DNA of 64,000 nt, taken from NCBI GenBank assembly GCA_947498155.1, contig CANMJD010000003.1, positions 372,001-436,000 on the forward strand, read 5' to 3'. This document shows positions 8,471 through 16,662 of this stretch, in pieces. Both the position numbers and the translations under genes were made by a program. The first letter of the stretch is position 1, and every line of letters begins with the position of its first letter. The notes below the pieces were generated by a model, which was not told the DNA's origin, searched no databases, and saw only the letters and a list, made by a program, of their open reading frames with translations. The stretch is from an uncultured Pseudoruegeria sp. Lineage in GTDB: Bacteria; Pseudomonadota; Alphaproteobacteria; Rhodobacterales; Rhodobacteraceae.

Positions 8471-10254
8471 TGCTGTGTGCTCCAGACATTATTAAAGTAG
8501 TTGTAGGCCATGTTTTCAGATGGCATTCCGTTCAAGTTGTCCACCACATCAATCACTCTCGCGCGTTCGTTCCCACCATTCTTTGGCCCTCTAATGGCCC
8601 TTCCGATCATTTGGGAATAGAGAACGACAGATGCCGTCGGCCTAGTAATGAAAACGGTATCGGTATTGGGGGCGTCAAATCCAGTTGTCAAAACACCATA
8701 GTTAATCAGTAGCTGCACTTTGCCATCTTTGTATTCAGCGATGTATCTTGCTCGATCTTTCGGATCAGTTTGTCCAGTAACCAAGCGGGCAGCTATGTTG
8801 CGTGCAACACATAAATCACTTAGCAATTCTGCATGAGCGATAGAGCAAGCGAACAAAATGACTTGCCGTTTGGCGTCTGACAATTCCATCATGCGATTGA
8901 AGATCAACAAGTTCCGCTCGTGTTGCCCACCAAGACGTCTCAAGAAACTCTCTGGGAGTTCCATGAGCTCTGAGAGCTTGGCCATTTCACTCTCGCTTAG
9001 GTCAATTGAGACGTCTGTTTCAATTTTTTCGCGATCAAGACGAGCCAAGACACCCATGTCTTGTAGGTACCCGATACCATCCTCCAGCTCGCGACCGCTA
9101 TCGTCGCACAAGCCGATTTTGGTATTATCAAAAAATTCAGACAACTCTTTGTTTTCTTCACGGTTTTCGCTGCGACCTGGTGTTGCAGATAGACCAACCA
9201 ATTTTGGCGGAGTACTTGCCATAGATAGGGAGTTAATGGCTATTTCATAGGTTGGCGCAATAGCTTTATGTGCCTCATCGATAACGATCATTTTGGTGGC
9301 CGCCCCTATTTCTCTTAGCAGGCTTAAGTCTTTTGATGCAGACGTTAGAAGGGCGTGGATTGACTGAAAACTGGCCACCACGAATCCTCGCAGCGGCGCA
9401 TCCGAAGGTCGTTCAAACCCCCCCCAAATTCTAGTAACAGATGCCTGATGATCACCTTTGGTTGACCAGCTCCGTTCAATTGCCTCAACTGCTTGTGTGC
9501 AAAGTTCTTCCGAGTGAGCGAGCCATACAATCAAAGCGGGCCCAGGAGGCTCGGCCCTCAACGCATCAACCATCAACTCACAGGCCGTTCTGGTTTTTCC
9601 CGCGCCGGTTGGCATGTGCAATAATATTCGGGAACTAGGGAGTTTCAGCGCGGCAATGGCTCTTGCTTTAACATTATACTGATACTCATGCAGCGGTGCC
9701 GAAACAGGAATAGAATTACTTGCCGGAGGGCTCACCTCTGCGACAGGTGGGAGAAATTCGGGGCCCAATTCAAGAGTCTGCACTAGGCGTTGAGCGCTGC
9801 TGGAGCTGCTTGACCAAATAACTTTGGAGCTGGTCCCCAAGATGTACTTTCGGTCGAAATCATCAACGTGGTTCAGCACCATTTTCCTTATCTGGGCGTT
9901 TCCAAGTATTGATGAACCGTATCTTTGAAGAAGAATATCAATCAGCTTAGGTGCGGTTACACGAACACGGAACCACTTCTCCATGTTCTCAAGCGTTTCC
10001 ATACCCACAAGTTCTGATAGCTTTGCAACACCGAACCTACCAAGCACAGATTTCAGCTTACCCGTTCCCAATTGATTGGTCCTCCAAGATTTTTCGTTCC
10101 TGATCGTGTTATATTTCTCCATAAGAGACCAGCCCTGAAAGCTCGATTTTGGCCAAATTTTCACCGCTTCCAAATCTGAACCAGTCTCTTTGTTTTTTGG
10201 AAGCTGCTCATTTATGGCAGGCCAAACACACCTTTTGCTGACCATAAATTTCAT
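8467..10254 (-). CDS. sspF: DEAD/DEAH-box (SF2) helicase, SspF-like
   Basis: This is an SF2 helicase or translocase, the likely motor of the restriction half of the system. A roughly 200-residue N-terminal extension of unknown fold precedes motif I MPTGAGKT (214-221), motif II DEAH (326-329) and motif III SAT (356-358). The C-terminal RecA lobe ends with QMIGRAIRG, a motif VI of the RecG/UvrB-like type. The frame is open to ATG 10254, which overlaps sspD by 47 bases with no clear ribosome site. The true start could be a nearer TTG, GTG or the ATG at 10122. The stop overlaps the next gene by 4 bases. The symbol is by gene order. Confidence 0.75.
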   Translation of the reverse strand: MKFMVSKRCVWPAINEQLPKNKETGSDLEAVKIWPKSSFQGWSLMEKYNTIRNEKSWRTNQLGTGKLKSVLGRFGVAKLSELVGMETLENMEKWFRVRVTAPKLIDILLQRYGSSILGNAQIRKMVLNHVDDFDRKYILGTSSKVIWSSSSSSAQRLVQTLELGPEFLPPVAEVSPPASNSIPVSAPLHEYQYNVKARAIAALKLPSSRILLHMPTGAGKTRTACELMVDALRAEPPGPALIVWLAHSEELCTQAVEAIERSWSTKGDHQASVTRIWGGFERPSDAPLRGFVVASFQSIHALLTSASKDLSLLREIGAATKMIVIDEAHKAIAPTYEIAINSLSMASTPPKLVGLSATPGRSENREENKELSEFFDNTKIGLCDDSGRELEDGIGYLQDMGVLARLDREKIETDVSIDLSESEMAKLSELMELPESFLRRLGGQHERNLLIFNRMMELSDAKRQVILFACSIAHAELLSDLCVARNIAARLVTGQTDPKDRARYIAEYKDGKVQLLINYGVLTTGFDAPNTDTVFITRPTASVVLYSQMIGRAIRGPKNGGNERARVIDVVDNLNGMPSENMAYNYFNNVWSTQQ

Positions 10255-11047
10255 CTAGATCAACCGCGCCTTGTTCCGGCCGTAAAGGATCGACCTTCCT
10301 CTTCGCCTTGGCTCTTTCGACGCGCTTCTCATGGTCTGCACGGATTTGAGCAATTCGTTCAGGCTTTTCCAACTCAAGCAATGTCTCCCCTTCGCTCCAT
10401 GAAAACGGCGACCCGTGGTCGAGAGAAGTTTTCTCCATTTGCTTAGCCCTCTCGAAGGCTTCAGGGTGACGCTCCTTTAGTCCAACCCACTCAATTTTTT
10501 GCTGAAAGAAACAAAACGTGCAGCCGCTCCTAGAACGCCAATCATAATATGCTGGAAGGCCAAGTCCCGAGTTCTCAAGAATTTCAAAAACGCCTGCCTT
10601 GTCGATCCCATCATCTTTGAAAGGCAGCTTGGTAATCAAACTTCCATTTTTCGAGTTCAAACCTTGGCGAAAATCTTCGTCTGCCCGGATCGCCACATAA
10701 CTATAGACTGTATATCCCTGCTCGGTAAATTCAGATTTCACCCACTTCTCAAAGGGCTTGATCTTAAGGTCTTTCGTACACCAACGCGTCTGAGCTGACG
10801 GGAGAAATTGATTATACTGGGCAAGATAGAACTTAAAATCTCGCCCCGGGTCCAAGTACCGGATCTTCTTGCCAAGAAAGCCCTCGAGCATCGCTAGGTA
10901 CTCATAAACCTCATCCAGCTCTTCGCCCGTGTCAGTGAAGAAGTACTCAATATCAAGTTCGGGGTGGGCCTGGCTCATGTAGATCGCGAGGGCTGAACTA
11001 TCTTTGCCCCCAGACAAGCCTAGAACATGTTTAACTTTGTCAGCCAT
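10208..11047 (-). CDS. sspD: SspD: PP-loop ATP pyrophosphatase / PAPS-reductase-like sulfur transferase subunit
   Basis: The DndC/SspD family adenylates the DNA backbone phosphate so that sulfur can replace an oxygen. The 279-residue protein has the PP-loop SGGKDS (12-17), RWCTKDLK (Cys90) typical of PAPS reductase relatives, GCTFC (Cys176, Cys179) and a C-terminal VCLACHK (Cys274, Cys277). The four cysteines could hold an iron-sulfur cluster, as reported for DndC. I chose ATG 11047, which follows GAGGAAG and overlaps the sspC stop by 8 bases, over the longer frame to 11089. Sulfur would come from the cysteine desulfurase encoded at 15448. Confidence 0.88.
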   Translation of the reverse strand: MADKVKHVLGLSGGKDSSALAIYMSQAHPELDIEYFFTDTGEELDEVYEYLAMLEGFLGKKIRYLDPGRDFKFYLAQYNQFLPSAQTRWCTKDLKIKPFEKWVKSEFTEQGYTVYSYVAIRADEDFRQGLNSKNGSLITKLPFKDDGIDKAGVFEILENSGLGLPAYYDWRSRSGCTFCFFQQKIEWVGLKERHPEAFERAKQMEKTSLDHGSPFSWSEGETLLELEKPERIAQIRADHEKRVERAKAKRKVDPLRPEQGAVDLDEIYGQQKVCLACHK

Positions 11048-14000
11048 CAACTTCCTCACTTGCGTCTGATTGTTTGATCCTCGCAGCACCGACCTTTGCC
11101 AAAGCAGCCAGGATCACGTTTCTACCGGTGCCTTCCGCAGCCTGCTGCAATACCTCTTCAATTTTTCTACTAAGGTTGTTCACTTCCTCATCTTCGGTGT
11201 CCAAGACATCAAATTCCTCCATCACAGGCGTGGGCCGATCATCAACGCTGACAATCAACGCCATTGCAGAGCGCTTGTCCTTCCGCCCGGCCACGCGCGC
11301 GACAGACTCGTGCTGGTTGAACTGTTGCGCAAGCAAGGTGAGTTGAACAATTGCCCGGTCTATGTCGCTATCGATCCAAGCTTTAGCAGGCTTGTTGATG
11401 CCCAACCCCGCGAGTGCCTCCATCGACTGTAGGTCATCTCCGAAACTTGTGAGCTGGGTGATGAAAGATCGAAGCCGCAAGTCACCTGCAACATCTCGGA
11501 TATTCTTCGCGCGCTCATTCAGCTCTCGGTACGCTTTCGCAGTGCGCCCGTGAACTTGTAACTCATTCAGAATATGTTCGCGCATTCTTGTGAGCATCGC
11601 AGGGTAAGCCGAACGTATCTCGATGAGCCCTTCTTTGATGTTTTGAGCGATCTCAGAGATTCCTTGATCTGTGAGAATGTCGATGTCCTGTCCGTAGAGG
11701 CCAGGAATGTCATCAAAGGCGAATTTTTGTGGGTCATTAGAACGCTTGAAGAGCGCTCTGACTTTTTTTGCGTGCTCAGGAAGACGTGCGGTTCGTTGAA
11801 CCCATGGTGCTGAAGTTTCGTAAGCTGCGATGAGCGCGCGTCCAACTTCTAGCGGACTTAAAGTTGAGATTGGTTTGTCCACAACTTCACTGACCGCGTT
11901 TGCCAGCTCAGTCAGGAGCCTCTTGGTCGTTCGGTTCATTTCGATCCAGCGCAGCTGGACCATTTGCGGAGCTCTCAGAACATAGTCCACGTCGAGATCC
12001 GAAATAGTCGATAGAAAAATACCTTCCCGATAGTGTGACAGGTTCCGACGTTCAGCTAGCATGAACAGCACAGCAAGGAATGGCATCAAACCGTCCTTCA
12101 ACCCAAAGGGAGGTGCCCGCCATAGATCATAAACATCGGTAAGTTGTACGTTTCGGTTACCCCGTTTCTTCAAGAAGCCTTTCGTTGCTTGCCAAATGGG
12201 CAACAGATTTGCGACGTCTTCTCCGGATGGTGGCACAAACGTCCATTCGTTGCCCTCTTCTATGTACAATCCATTGGCCTCAACGAGCGATACGAACAGA
12301 GCTTTTTCCGCTGGGAACTTCTCAAACCCAAGCCCAGGAATACCTTCTTTAAGGACGGCGGCATGCAGTAACAGCTTGAGCGCTGAATTTGCCGATGCCG
12401 ATGGCTTGGTGCGGTTCAGCAGTTCGTTGTTTAGTTTGGGCGACTGCGAAAACCGACGGTCTGCCAGTTCTGAGGCTAAAACTGTGAGGTTCCGACGCGC
12501 GGAAATCGGGAGATCATCAATTCCAGTTTCCCATTCTGCGCTTGCGATCAATTGCCAGACTTCATGCTCAATCCTACCCCCAATCGCCTCGATACGATCG
12601 GTAAGCTCTCTGCGCGCGATTTTGTCTCGATGAATCTCGGGGTTCGATGCCAAGATGTCCTTCAAAGCGGAGTGCTCTCGTGCGAGTGCCACAAGGTTCT
12701 TCGATTTTTCAGACCTCACAACCGCAAAGTCGGCCCCCCACCCATACTCACCAAAATCCTCAACAATGCTTGGCGTCGCGTCGTCCAGTGAAAAGATGAA
12801 CGCGCCAAAGCATCCATTTGTAGGTGCAAAGCTAGTAACATAGTTCTCGACTTGGCTTTCGAGCATTACCTTGAGTTCGCACCAGCGCAGAGCACCAGTT
12901 TCACGGTAGTGCCGTTTCGCGACGATATTGGGTGAAGATAAAGCGTTTGAGATTGAGCTGAGATCGAAGTCTGATCTTTCTCTCAATGCCTCATCCAACG
13001 CCACTTCAATGTCAAAGTCGCTCCCGTCAAAGAGAGAGTAAGTGCCCCTGAACTTTCGAAAAACAACAATCGACGCCGCCTCAAGTTCTGACAAAAGCCC
13101 CTCTACCACAGCACTTGTTTGATTTACTGCCAGGCAAAGTGCGCCCAGCGTCGCACCTACTCCGGTCTGCTTTTGCGTGAGTTCCAAAATTGCTAGCGAC
13201 TTTAGCACCTGCACACCGATCTCACCGCCATCTTTCGCTTCCCACCGCGCAATTGCATCCCTCGCATTTGCAAAGTGATGGCTGTCCAAAGACACGGCGA
13301 TTGCAGCTTGCAGATTGAAATCGAGATAATCCCAAAAATCAGCCAAACCGTAGTCTTTCGGGTCTTCTCTGCTCGCCTTCTCAAGGTAGTCCTGAAAGCC
13401 AAACAGCTCGGACGAGCCAAGGAAACTGAAGATGCTACGCTGGTTTTGCCCATAACTCCGTCGCGATGCAGGCCCTAGCACCAGTGTAACAAGCGGGTTG
13501 AGTGGCCAAGCGCTAGTAAGCAACTCTTTCGAAACTACGGACGCGCCACGTCGAACATCGGCAAGTAGTTCCGCGGCTGCCTCTGCATTCCGTCTAGCGC
13601 TATCCGGCTGCTCCGAAGCGATAATCGCCTTGCTCACCAATTCAATCTGCTCATCGCCAGATACATTGACGGGAATGTCGATGTAGCGACCCTGGATCTT
13701 TCCCCACTCATCTTTGATGTCGCGAGCCAAGCGGCTCGCATATTCTTGGAAGGATTGATGAAGGATACCCACAACGATAAGGCGGCCACCGCTTCTCGAC
13801 GCCGCTTCACCAAGCAGTTGGAAGAAATATGCATCTCCTGTTGCGGATGCCGCATGTTCAAGTAGCTTCCCCATTTCATCCAAAAAGAGGACTAAACCTC
13901 CAGAATGCTCACGGTCGTCGGCGGCCAAAAACTGCAAGTAATCAATGACTTTTTCAGGCGTATCAAACTTCCTTTGGCGTGCCGCAAGTCCTGCATCCTT

Positions 14001-14390
14001 GATACCATCACCGATCAGCTGGAAGGGTTCCATGCTGCGCCCTACGACCGACACACATTTCCAGCCATCTCGCTTCGGAGGGAGTAACTTCCATAGTTCC
14101 TTTGCAAACTCTGGATCAGTCTTGCTCGCAGCCGTCGCGCGTTCTTGCTTACTACCACTCAACAACGCGGAGAGAGCGAGTGCGAGGCTCGACTTCCCGC
14201 TTCCATACGGACCAGTCCAAGTGAAGGCACCTTGCCCGCTCTCAAATTGTTGGTGTGAGAAATTACTAAGGATCTCCCTTACTGATGATGAAAAGACAAA
14301 CCCCTCTAGGGCTTCATTGCGGTCATCTTGATCAATTCGAACAGATCGCAGAAAGCGTCCATTCACCGAGACAATTTCGTTAAGCGGCAT
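11040..14390 (-). CDS. sspC: SspC: large P-loop ATPase of the DNA phosphorothioation system
   Basis: This 1,116-residue protein is the ATPase of the SspBCD modification complex. An N-terminal P-loop domain shows Walker A GPYGSGKS (60-67) and Walker B LVLFLDE (166-172). A sensor-like IVVGILHQSFQEY follows. The remaining roughly 850 residues are helical, with winged-helix-like stretches around 400-460 and no family I can name. The start overlaps sspB by 11 bases and the stop overlaps sspD by 8. SspC is thought to supply energy-driven remodelling during strand nicking and sulfur insertion; here that role is by homology and gene order. Confidence 0.82.
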   Translation of the reverse strand: MPLNEIVSVNGRFLRSVRIDQDDRNEALEGFVFSSSVREILSNFSHQQFESGQGAFTWTGPYGSGKSSLALALSALLSGSKQERATAASKTDPEFAKELWKLLPPKRDGWKCVSVVGRSMEPFQLIGDGIKDAGLAARQRKFDTPEKVIDYLQFLAADDREHSGGLVLFLDEMGKLLEHAASATGDAYFFQLLGEAASRSGGRLIVVGILHQSFQEYASRLARDIKDEWGKIQGRYIDIPVNVSGDEQIELVSKAIIASEQPDSARRNAEAAAELLADVRRGASVVSKELLTSAWPLNPLVTLVLGPASRRSYGQNQRSIFSFLGSSELFGFQDYLEKASREDPKDYGLADFWDYLDFNLQAAIAVSLDSHHFANARDAIARWEAKDGGEIGVQVLKSLAILELTQKQTGVGATLGALCLAVNQTSAVVEGLLSELEAASIVVFRKFRGTYSLFDGSDFDIEVALDEALRERSDFDLSSISNALSSPNIVAKRHYRETGALRWCELKVMLESQVENYVTSFAPTNGCFGAFIFSLDDATPSIVEDFGEYGWGADFAVVRSEKSKNLVALAREHSALKDILASNPEIHRDKIARRELTDRIEAIGGRIEHEVWQLIASAEWETGIDDLPISARRNLTVLASELADRRFSQSPKLNNELLNRTKPSASANSALKLLLHAAVLKEGIPGLGFEKFPAEKALFVSLVEANGLYIEEGNEWTFVPPSGEDVANLLPIWQATKGFLKKRGNRNVQLTDVYDLWRAPPFGLKDGLMPFLAVLFMLAERRNLSHYREGIFLSTISDLDVDYVLRAPQMVQLRWIEMNRTTKRLLTELANAVSEVVDKPISTLSPLEVGRALIAAYETSAPWVQRTARLPEHAKKVRALFKRSNDPQKFAFDDIPGLYGQDIDILTDQGISEIAQNIKEGLIEIRSAYPAMLTRMREHILNELQVHGRTAKAYRELNERAKNIRDVAGDLRLRSFITQLTSFGDDLQSMEALAGLGINKPAKAWIDSDIDRAIVQLTLLAQQFNQHESVARVAGRKDKRSAMALIVSVDDRPTPVMEEFDVLDTEDEEVNNLSRKIEEVLQQAAEGTGRNVILAALAKVGAARIKQSDASEEVDG

Positions 14391-15321
14391 ATGAACCTCT
14401 CAACGCAGAAATATCGGAGGACCACAGGTTCTCTACAAAATCCTGGGGAAACTCCCCTTGTCTAAGAAGCTGTTTCAATCCAGCTGTCTCAGACCAAGAA
14501 ACCAAACCGTCGGTCATGTCAGCGACATCGGCCAACCGATCGATCAGCTCACCCTCCTCAAGAACGAAAACCCTTCCGGGAGACCCGGGCTCTAGTAACA
14601 TTGACTGAACGCTAAGCGTGTTCGCGGAAGATGTTCGCTCCCAAAAGTCGCATACCGCATAGAGGAAAACGCCGTTAGACAGGCTCGGCTTACGCCCCAA
14701 ATTCATACCGAACTTTCCACTGGAGCGCCGTCGGATCAAACCCAGCTCGGTCAGCGGAGAATTGAATGCCTCTTCGCTTGGGCCGCGTTTTGGGACACTA
14801 GGGACGTAGTTAGCCAACAAGACACTTATATCGCTAGACAACGTCTTCTCTGTTGGCAGCTTCCAACCACGCTGATCGATAAATTCTATCAACCTTCTCA
14901 GAACCGTATCGCGGTCAAAGTTTGGCTCATTGAAAACATTGAACAACCAATAGGTGGCTGTATGTTTAGGATTAGAGGCAATATCCCAGTGGATTTTCCA
15001 AAGCGACGAAGCGCTTTCAAGGTACGGATCGCGACCATTGGGCCCAAGCAACTGCTGACCAAACTCGGTCGTCCTTACATCCTTTCCATCTGTTGTGAGA
15101 ATACCTGCCACCTGCGCCCAAAATCGAATTGCCGCCACCATATTTTTTCCGACGCCAAAATGCGCAATCGCCGCACTCTCTGAAAAAATCTTTTTGTTAT
15201 TCAATCCACTATCATCAACTGCTTCAAAAGCCTTTTCCAACCACCCATAACGCAAAGGAAAGGTTTCGTGGCCTGAGAACTGCGGCTTGTAATCCTGCGT
15301 AAATGTCGTTTGCTTTTTCAT
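14380..15321 (-). CDS. sspB: SspB: DUF4007-family DNA-nicking protein of the phosphorothioation system
   Basis: DUF4007 proteins are the hallmark of single-strand phosphorothioation loci; SspB has been reported to nick DNA. The N-terminus QFSGHETFPLRYGWLEKAF and AIAHFGVGKNMVAAIRFWAQVAGIL are the recognisable family signatures. The frame extends to 15405, but ATG 15321 (MKKQTTFTQDYK) fits the family N-terminus, giving 313 residues. It is the first gene of the minus-strand series sspB-C-D-F-G-H, driven by the promoter at 15346-15375 and divergent from sspA. No sspE-type nuclease is seen in the window. Confidence 0.87.
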   Translation of the reverse strand: MKKQTTFTQDYKPQFSGHETFPLRYGWLEKAFEAVDDSGLNNKKIFSESAAIAHFGVGKNMVAAIRFWAQVAGILTTDGKDVRTTEFGQQLLGPNGRDPYLESASSLWKIHWDIASNPKHTATYWLFNVFNEPNFDRDTVLRRLIEFIDQRGWKLPTEKTLSSDISVLLANYVPSVPKRGPSEEAFNSPLTELGLIRRRSSGKFGMNLGRKPSLSNGVFLYAVCDFWERTSSANTLSVQSMLLEPGSPGRVFVLEEGELIDRLADVADMTDGLVSWSETAGLKQLLRQGEFPQDFVENLWSSDISALRGSYAA

Positions 15322-15345
15322 GTAACTGCTACCCCGTTTAGGGCT

Positions 15346-15375
15346 GTTATAGCGACCCTCCAAGGGGATGGTCAA
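15346..15375 (-). promoter_or_regulatory. Promoter candidate for sspB-C-D-F-G-H
   Basis: On the minus strand TTGACC (15375-15370) and TATAAC (15351-15346) are separated by 18 bases, close to a housekeeping sigma-70 promoter. They lie 25 bases before the chosen sspB start. Confidence 0.6.
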
Positions 15376-15387
15376 CGACGTCCTGGT

Positions 15388-15419
15388 GCTTGACCCCAGG
15401 ATCAAGCTTGGTCTACAGA
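15388..15419 (+). promoter_or_regulatory. Promoter candidate for sspA with overlapping operator-like palindrome
   Basis: TTGACC (15390-15395) and TACAGA (15414-15419) are spaced by 18 bases, and the sspA start is 28 bases further. The inverted repeat GCTTGA-N8-TCAAGC (15388-15407) covers the -35 box, which would suit repression. No regulator gene lies inside the island, so a factor encoded elsewhere would be needed. Confidence 0.5.
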
Positions 15420-15447
15420 TGACCTCTTATTTGGTAGGAAAAGCCCT

Positions 15448-16590
15448 TTGACCATATACCTTGATCATCAAGCAAGCACCCCGATCCTGCCAACAGTTCG
15501 GGCCGCAATGCAGCCGTTTTGGACGGACTGCCATGGTAACCCCCACTCCTCAGAGCATTCAACAGGGTGGTCCGCGAACAAGGCTACTGAATCATCGAGG
15601 ACCAAAGTGGCCAACTGCATAGGAGCCGATCCGGATGAGATCATTTTCACATCCGGAGCTACAGAGGCGAACAATCTCGCCATCAAGGGTCTGAGCACTC
15701 CGAAGCAAAGGCAAGGTCAGCGCACGACAATCCTTGTTTCAGCGACGGAGCATAAGTGCGTATTGGAAAGTGCCGCCTATTTAGCTCAGACAAAAGGATG
15801 TGCGGTTCGAGAGATTCCAGTCAACGGGAATGGCCACATCGACCTCGACAAACTGCGAGACATGCTAAGCGAGGATGTTTTTTTGGTAAGCGTGGCATTG
15901 GTCAACAATGAGATCGGGACCATCCAAGATCTTGCTTCAATATCAGCACTTTGCCGCGATATGGGCGCAACCCTCCACTCCGACTTCGCGCAGGCACCAA
16001 GCGCAGTCAACCTCCAAGAATATGCAGATTTGGCTGACATGGTTAGTTTGTCGGGGCATAAGTTTGGTGGGCCAATGGGTGTCGGCGCGCTCTATGTGAG
16101 CCGTGAGCTGAAGGACCGGATTGAACCTCTGTTTCACGGAGGTGGGCAAGAGGGTGGGCTTCGGTCCGGCACACTGCCCCTTCCCTTGTGTGTTGGTCTT
16201 GGCTCAGCGGCGGAGTTCCATGCCTCTGAAGCCGGAACTGCTTTGAGAGCGCGGGTCGCAGGTCTACGAGATCTCTTCGTACACAAACTGCAATCGAACC
16301 GCGAACATATTGGATTAAATGGAGATAAGCTCTGCTCCCGTCATCCTGGCAATGCGAATTTAAGGTTCGAAGGACGCGATGCGGGAGAAATGCTCCAACG
16401 ATTACAACCCATCGTGTCAGCTTCTACAGGTTCGGCCTGCTCTTCGGGAATTTTGGAACCAAGCTACGTCCTCCGTGCAATCGGGCTCACATCGGATGAA
16501 GCGCAAGCCTCCATACGCTTTAGTTTTGGGCACACCAATACATCGGATGAAGCTCTAGAAGCCGCCGAGGCCATTATAGCATTACTCTAG
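15448..16590 (+). CDS. sspA: SspA: cysteine desulfurase (NifS/IscS/DndA family)
   Basis: This PLP enzyme takes sulfur from L-cysteine as an enzyme persulfide and passes it on to the SspD-type subunit. The 380-residue protein starts MTIYLDHQASTPILP, as in NifS-like desulfurases. The PLP lysine is in SLSGHKFGGPMG (Lys205) and the sulfur-accepting cysteine is in STGSACSSG (Cys331). The start is TTG at 15448, preceded by AGGA with good spacing; no ATG is near. It is transcribed away from sspBCD from its own promoter. Being dedicated to the island makes the system independent of the host IscS. Confidence 0.9.
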   Translation: MTIYLDHQASTPILPTVRAAMQPFWTDCHGNPHSSEHSTGWSANKATESSRTKVANCIGADPDEIIFTSGATEANNLAIKGLSTPKQRQGQRTTILVSATEHKCVLESAAYLAQTKGCAVREIPVNGNGHIDLDKLRDMLSEDVFLVSVALVNNEIGTIQDLASISALCRDMGATLHSDFAQAPSAVNLQEYADLADMVSLSGHKFGGPMGVGALYVSRELKDRIEPLFHGGGQEGGLRSGTLPLPLCVGLGSAAEFHASEAGTALRARVAGLRDLFVHKLQSNREHIGLNGDKLCSRHPGNANLRFEGRDAGEMLQRLQPIVSASTGSACSSGILEPSYVLRAIGLTSDEAQASIRFSFGHTNTSDEALEAAEAIIALL

Positions 16591-16662
16591 ATCGATCGCC
16601 CCTCGGTCAGGTAGGATGTTTCAAAAGAGCCTTTAGAAAGATCCAAACCCGGGGGGTGAAAT

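Noticed and set aside
5869-15321. A DndBCDE-FGH (double-strand) phosphorothioation locus
   Set aside because: There is no DndB, DndD or DndE-like protein; the DUF4007 gene and the large ATPase point to the Ssp type.
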